Shown here piece after piece: positions 23,919 through 26,627 of a DNA stretch of 26,627 bases (its first letter is position 1; the number at the start of each line of letters is the position of its first letter). The DNA is from an uncultured Oscillospiraceae bacterium (GTDB lineage: Bacteria; Bacillota; Clostridia; Oscillospirales; Oscillospiraceae). The DNA lies in assembly GCA_934572445.1 (NCBI GenBank), contig CAKTLD010000015.1, positions 1 through 26,627 on the forward strand, written 5' to 3'. The notes under the pieces are model-generated. The model did no database searches, was not told where the DNA came from, and saw only the letters and a program-made list of their open reading frames with translations. Both the position numbers and the translations under genes were made by a program.

Positions 23919-24152
23919 ATGAGCAAAGACGAACGGTATTTTATGAGCAGCGTGAAGATCGGCCCCAAGGGGCAGATCGTCATTCCCAAGGAGGCGCGGG
24001 ATATGTTCGGCCTCCAGCCGGGGGATACGCTGGTGCTGATGGCAGACAAGGAGAAAGGGATTGCGCTGCAGACCGTGGACAAGCTGAACCCGCTGATGAA
24101 GACAGTATTCAACAGTCTGCCCAGCGAGGATGGGGAGGCAAATGACAAATGA
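23919..24152 (+). CDS. AbrB/MazE/SpoVT-type DNA-binding regulator
   Basis: A 77-aa protein with the swapped-hairpin AbrB fold: VKIGPKGQIVIPKEARDMFG at residues 12-31 then LQPGDTLVLMADKEKGIAL. CGGAGG lies upstream of the ATG. Its stop overlaps the ATG of the ABC ATPase gene (ATGA, 24149-24152), so regulator and transporter are coupled. It most likely controls its own module. An antitoxin role (MazE-like) is unlikely because the next gene is an ABC ATPase and not a toxin. Confidence 0.9.
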   Translation: MSKDERYFMSSVKIGPKGQIVIPKEARDMFGLQPGDTLVLMADKEKGIALQTVDKLNPLMKTVFNSLPSEDGEANDK

Positions 24153-24886
24153 ACGTATTGGAGGTACAGGGGCTGACGAAGCATTACCCGGCGTTTACCC
24201 TGAACGGCGTGTCCTTCTCCGTGTCGGAAGGCGCGGTGATGGGTTTCATCGGGCGCAACGGTGCAGGTAAGTCCACCACGCTGAAATCCATTCTGGGTAT
24301 GGTGCATCCGGACGCAGGCGCAGTCAAAGTGTTCGGCATGGACTATGCCGCCAACGAGCGCGCCATTCGGCGCGAGCTGGGCGTGGTATTGGGCGGCATC
24401 GACTTCTACCCTAAAAAGAAGATTCGTGTCATTACCGACGTTACCCGCCGCTTCTACGACAACTGGGACGAGGACAAATACCGCCATTATCTGCGCCTGT
24501 TTGCCATTGACGAGGAAAAGCGTGTGGATCAGCTATCCAGCGGCATGAAGGTCAAATACATGATTGCCATCGCCCTGAGCCACAACGCCCGCCTTCTGAT
24601 TCTGGACGAGCCTACCAGCGGCCTTGACCCGGTGAGCCGCGATGAGCTGACGGAGCTGCTGCGCCGTCTGGTGGCGGATGGTACGCGCAGCGTGCTGTTC
24701 TCCACCCACATTACCTCCGATCTGGAGAAGTGCGCCACCCACATTGCCTTTATCAAGGATGGCGAGCTGCAATACACCGGTTCTCTGAACGATTTCCGCA
24801 CCCATTATAAGGACGTGGGCGATACGCTGGAGGACATCATCGTACATGTAGAAAGGAGGCCGCTGGATGAAGGCGCTATTATATAA
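24149..24886 (+). CDS. ABC transporter ATP-binding protein (ABC-2 type)
   Basis: A 245-aa ATPase with Walker A GRNGAGKST at 35-43, a shortened signature LSSGMK at 129-134, Walker B LLILDEPTSGLD at 149-160 and switch His187 (FSTHITSD). The Q-loop region VVLGGIDFYPKK lacks an obvious Gln, a feature shared by YtrB-like ATPases of small regulator-linked exporters. A ribosome site GGGGAGG lies 10 nt upstream. It overlaps the permease gene by 20 nt. The role may be export or relief of envelope stress; the substrate is unknown. Confidence 0.93.
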   Translation: MNVLEVQGLTKHYPAFTLNGVSFSVSEGAVMGFIGRNGAGKSTTLKSILGMVHPDAGAVKVFGMDYAANERAIRRELGVVLGGIDFYPKKKIRVITDVTRRFYDNWDEDKYRHYLRLFAIDEEKRVDQLSSGMKVKYMIAIALSHNARLLILDEPTSGLDPVSRDELTELLRRLVADGTRSVLFSTHITSDLEKCATHIAFIKDGELQYTGSLNDFRTHYKDVGDTLEDIIVHVERRPLDEGAII

Positions 24887-25511
24887 ACAGCTGCGGCTGG
24901 TGTGCCATCCCATGACGCTGGTTTTCTGCCTGTTCGGTATCATGGTCATTATCCCCAATTACCCCTATACCGTCATTTTCTTCTATGTCACGCTGGGGCT
25001 TTTCTTCAGCTTCCTGGACATGCGGGAAAAGAAGGATCTCTACTACACGGCGCTGCTGCCGGTTCCCAAGCGGGACGCGGTAAAGGCCGGATGCCTGTTC
25101 ACGGCTCTGATCGAGCTGCTGTCGCTGGTACTGCTGGCCCCCTGCTGCCTGCTGGTGGCACGTTTGCAGCCGGGCAAGGACAATCTGGTGGGGCTTGACC
25201 CCAATCTGGCGCTGCTGGCGGCAGGCTTCTTGATTTATGCGCTGTTCAATGCCGTATTCCTGCCCTCCTTCTACAAAAGCGGCTATAAGGTGGGCGTGGC
25301 GTTTATCAAGGCCACCATTCCCATGGCGCTGCTCATGCTGGTGCTGGAAGCCCTGCCCCACATCCCGGCGCTGAGCTGGCTGGATGATATGGACGCAGCC
25401 ACACAGTTGCGTCTCATTCCGATGCTGGCGGTGAGTATCGTAGTCTATATCGTGGGTATGCTGCTGACCTTCCGGATGTCGGCTGCCGCCTACGAAAAAG
25501 TGGATATGTGA
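24867..25511 (+). CDS. ABC-2 type transporter permease
   Basis: A 214-aa integral membrane protein with about six hydrophobic segments, beginning MKALLYKQLRLVCHPMTLVF. The cytoplasmic DMREKKDLYYTALLPVPKRD near residue 51 is the coupling-region pattern of ABC-2 permeases of this size. AAAGGAGG precedes the ATG, which lies within the end of the ATPase gene. It is the membrane partner of that ATPase. No terminator is visible before the TetR promoter. Confidence 0.88.
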   Translation: MKALLYKQLRLVCHPMTLVFCLFGIMVIIPNYPYTVIFFYVTLGLFFSFLDMREKKDLYYTALLPVPKRDAVKAGCLFTALIELLSLVLLAPCCLLVARLQPGKDNLVGLDPNLALLAAGFLIYALFNAVFLPSFYKSGYKVGVAFIKATIPMALLMLVLEALPHIPALSWLDDMDAATQLRLIPMLAVSIVVYIVGMLLTFRMSAAAYEKVDM

Positions 25512-25656
25512 CCTTATGCTAAAGCTATCTTTCTTCTTCCGGTAAAATTGGGGGGGTATCCGCCGCATAAAGGGATCAGCAAAAAAGTTCAACGTGTAAA
25601 ACATCTGTTGGGCATAAACTCTCCATGCTTGCATTATCGGAAAGGCTGAATTGTTG

Positions 25657-25685
25657 TTGACAGCGTCGAAATCAAAAAGTATACT
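25657..25685 (+). promoter_or_regulatory. Promoter of the TetR-family gene
   Basis: A perfect TTGACA (25657-25662), 17-nt spacer and TATACT (25680-25685), 31 nt before the ATG. The rest of the 25512-25716 intergenic stretch holds a run of seven G (25551-25557) and no gene that I can see. Confidence 0.82.
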
Positions 25686-25700
25686 ATAGATATACTTTTT
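25674..25700. promoter_or_regulatory. TetR-type operator palindrome over the -10 box
   Basis: AAAAAGTATA (25674-25683), a 7-nt spacer CTATAGA, then TATACTTTTT (25691-25700): a perfect 10-bp inverted repeat. It covers the -10 box and the likely transcription start, so the adjacent TetR protein probably represses itself by blocking polymerase. Confidence 0.78.
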
Positions 25701-25716
25701 AGAACAGAGGTTTACA

Positions 25717-26361
25717 ATGGAGCATGTGAGAAAAAAAGAGGCCGTCGCCGCACTGCACAAGACGCGGATCATGGCGGCTGCCGAAAGGCTCTTCTCGGAA
25801 AAGGGCTACGAGCAGACAACGATAGAGGACATTTCAAAAGCGTCTGAATACAGTCGGCGCACGATCTACGCCTACTATGACAGTAAGGGAGATATTCTCC
25901 ATCACATCATCGAAAAAGGCTTGCAGTCCTTAAAGGCGGATATTGAAAACGCTGTGAACGATAATGCCGGTTTCGTTGAAGCCTGCCGTGCGGTATGTAG
26001 TGCGATGTGCCGTTACAGAACAGAGTATCCCCACTCGCTTGAGAGTTTGAAGCGTTCTGGCGCAGCGAAGATCGATCAGTCGGCGATTTCAGACACGGTG
26101 AAAAGCATACTCCGTCTTGGAACGGAGATAAACGACATCCTTGAAGCACTCATTGTACGCGGACAGGAAAGCGGCGAGGTAAGGAAGGACATTGTTCCTG
26201 TGCTGACGGTCTATGTACTCTCCACAAGCCTTGACTCGCTGCTTGCGCTTGCCGAAACAAAGGGAAAGTTTATTTGCGTACAGAATGGTATGACCGAAGA
26301 TGAGTTCCTCGATTATGGATTTCGGCAAATAATCAACTCTATCCTTGAAGTGCGAATATGA
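25717..26361 (+). CDS. TetR/AcrR family transcriptional regulator
   Basis: A 214-aa regulator. The N-terminal HTH is typical: IMAAAERLFSEKGYEQTTIE at residues 19-38, then SEYSRRTIYAYYDSKGDILH with the YxYFxSK-like recognition helix. The C-terminal ligand-binding domain is helical and unassigned. AGAGG lies 6 nt before the ATG. The inverted repeat over its promoter suggests autorepression. The obvious target transporter may be the ABC pair upstream, but that module has its own AbrB regulator, so the partner is uncertain. It is followed after 12 nt by the KTR gene. Confidence 0.92.
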   Translation: MEHVRKKEAVAALHKTRIMAAAERLFSEKGYEQTTIEDISKASEYSRRTIYAYYDSKGDILHHIIEKGLQSLKADIENAVNDNAGFVEACRAVCSAMCRYRTEYPHSLESLKRSGAAKIDQSAISDTVKSILRLGTEINDILEALIVRGQESGEVRKDIVPVLTVYVLSTSLDSLLALAETKGKFICVQNGMTEDEFLDYGFRQIINSILEVRI

Positions 26362-26373
26362 TGAGGGATCGGC

Positions 26374-26553
26374 ATGGACAAATCAGAATTAGATTGGATT
26401 CTCTGCCCCAGATGCGGCGGCAAAACGAGAACACAGATACGACCGCGCACGGTATTAGAGGAATTTCCTCTATTCTGCCCGAAGTGCAAGTATACCTGCG
26501 TGATCCGTTTCAAGGACGGTAAAATTGAAGAAATCAAAATGCCAGACGCATAG
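26374..26553 (+). CDS. Cysteine-rich KTR domain protein
   Basis: A 59-aa protein starting MDKSELDWILCPRCGGKTRT. Two CxxC pairs (CPRC at 11-14 and CPKC near 36-39, with a further Cys at 43) form a probable zinc ribbon, and the KTR tripeptide follows the first pair as in the Cys_rich_KTR family. Such small proteins are often found in integrative conjugative elements and near TetR regulators in gut Firmicutes; function unknown. It lies 12 nt after the TetR gene, so it is probably co-transcribed. Its TAG stop is within the terminator stem. Confidence 0.85.
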   Translation: MDKSELDWILCPRCGGKTRTQIRPRTVLEEFPLFCPKCKYTCVIRFKDGKIEEIKMPDA

Positions 26554-26600
26554 ACGCAGTGCAATCCGAGAAAATCGGTTTGTACTGCGTCTATTGTTTT
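26552..26600 (+). terminator. Intrinsic terminator of the TetR-KTR unit
   Basis: AGACGCAGT (26552-26560) pairs with ACTGCGTCT (26584-26592), an inner stem closes on a GAAAA loop (26570-26574) with one T/T mismatch, then ATTGTTTT. The last 27 nt of the window show nothing recognisable. Confidence 0.85.
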
Positions 26601-26627
26601 AGGGGAATGGGAATCGACCGACCGAAC

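Noticed and set aside
23919..24152. AbrB-type protein as a MazE-like antitoxin
   Set aside because: No toxin-like gene is adjacent. The next gene is an ABC ATPase coupled to it by an ATGA overlap.

Overview
The window reads as chromosomal DNA of a GC-rich, low-branching Firmicute (class Clostridia, most likely Oscillospirales). The basis is gene content and order: hprK-murB-rapZ-whiA-dnaE, gpsA-plsY-der and the rpmF/DUF177 pair are Gram-positive arrangements. rpmB and rpmF are zinc-ribbon forms, Shine-Dalgarno sites are strong (GGAGG types), and promoters look like sigma-A with 16-17 bp spacers. The genus cannot be fixed from sequence alone.

Layout. (1) 1-5780, leftward: one probable operon from a TTGTAA-N17-TATAAT promoter: HPr kinase, MurB, RapZ, WhiA and the first 661 codons of DNA polymerase III alpha. 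(2) 5890-8115: rpmB and a GNAT acetyltransferase rightward, then a translationally coupled Nudix/GNAT pair leftward, then a very long hairpin of unknown role. (3) 8115-14150: gpsA-plsY-der leftward with ATGA overlaps, a DMT permease rightward, the DUF177-rpmF pair leftward from a consensus promoter, and a divergent RluA-type pseudouridine synthase. (4) 14159-20540, rightward: a polyamine uptake operon: XRE-cupin regulator, potA, potB and a fused potC-potD, followed closely by an FlK-like hotdog thioesterase and a radical SAM protein, closed by a 34-nt perfect palindrome/terminator. (5) 20.6-23.85 kb: a scrambled, gene-poor zone with a shortened alpha/beta hydrolase, an isochorismatase-type cysteine hydrolase, a frameshifted and truncated IS3-family relic, a broken unidentified gene and a ParB-like HTH scrap. 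(6) 23.84-26.6 kb: accessory cargo: an AbrB-type regulator coupled to an ABC-2 ATPase and permease, then a TetR regulator with an operator palindrome over its own -10 box, and a 59-aa Cys-rich KTR protein of a kind linked to integrative elements.

The regions of most interest are the polyamine operon and the mobile-element graveyard. PotA carries about 160 extra residues, made of two diverged copies of an Ig-like module usually seen in surface proteins, spliced into its C-terminal regulatory (TOBE) domain. The permease PotC is fused through an extra membrane segment to the binding protein PotD. The operon appears to extend into a thioesterase and a radical SAM enzyme that are not standard polyamine-uptake genes. 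Regions 5 and 6 look like the remains of one or more integrated elements placed next to an otherwise conserved housekeeping chromosome segment.
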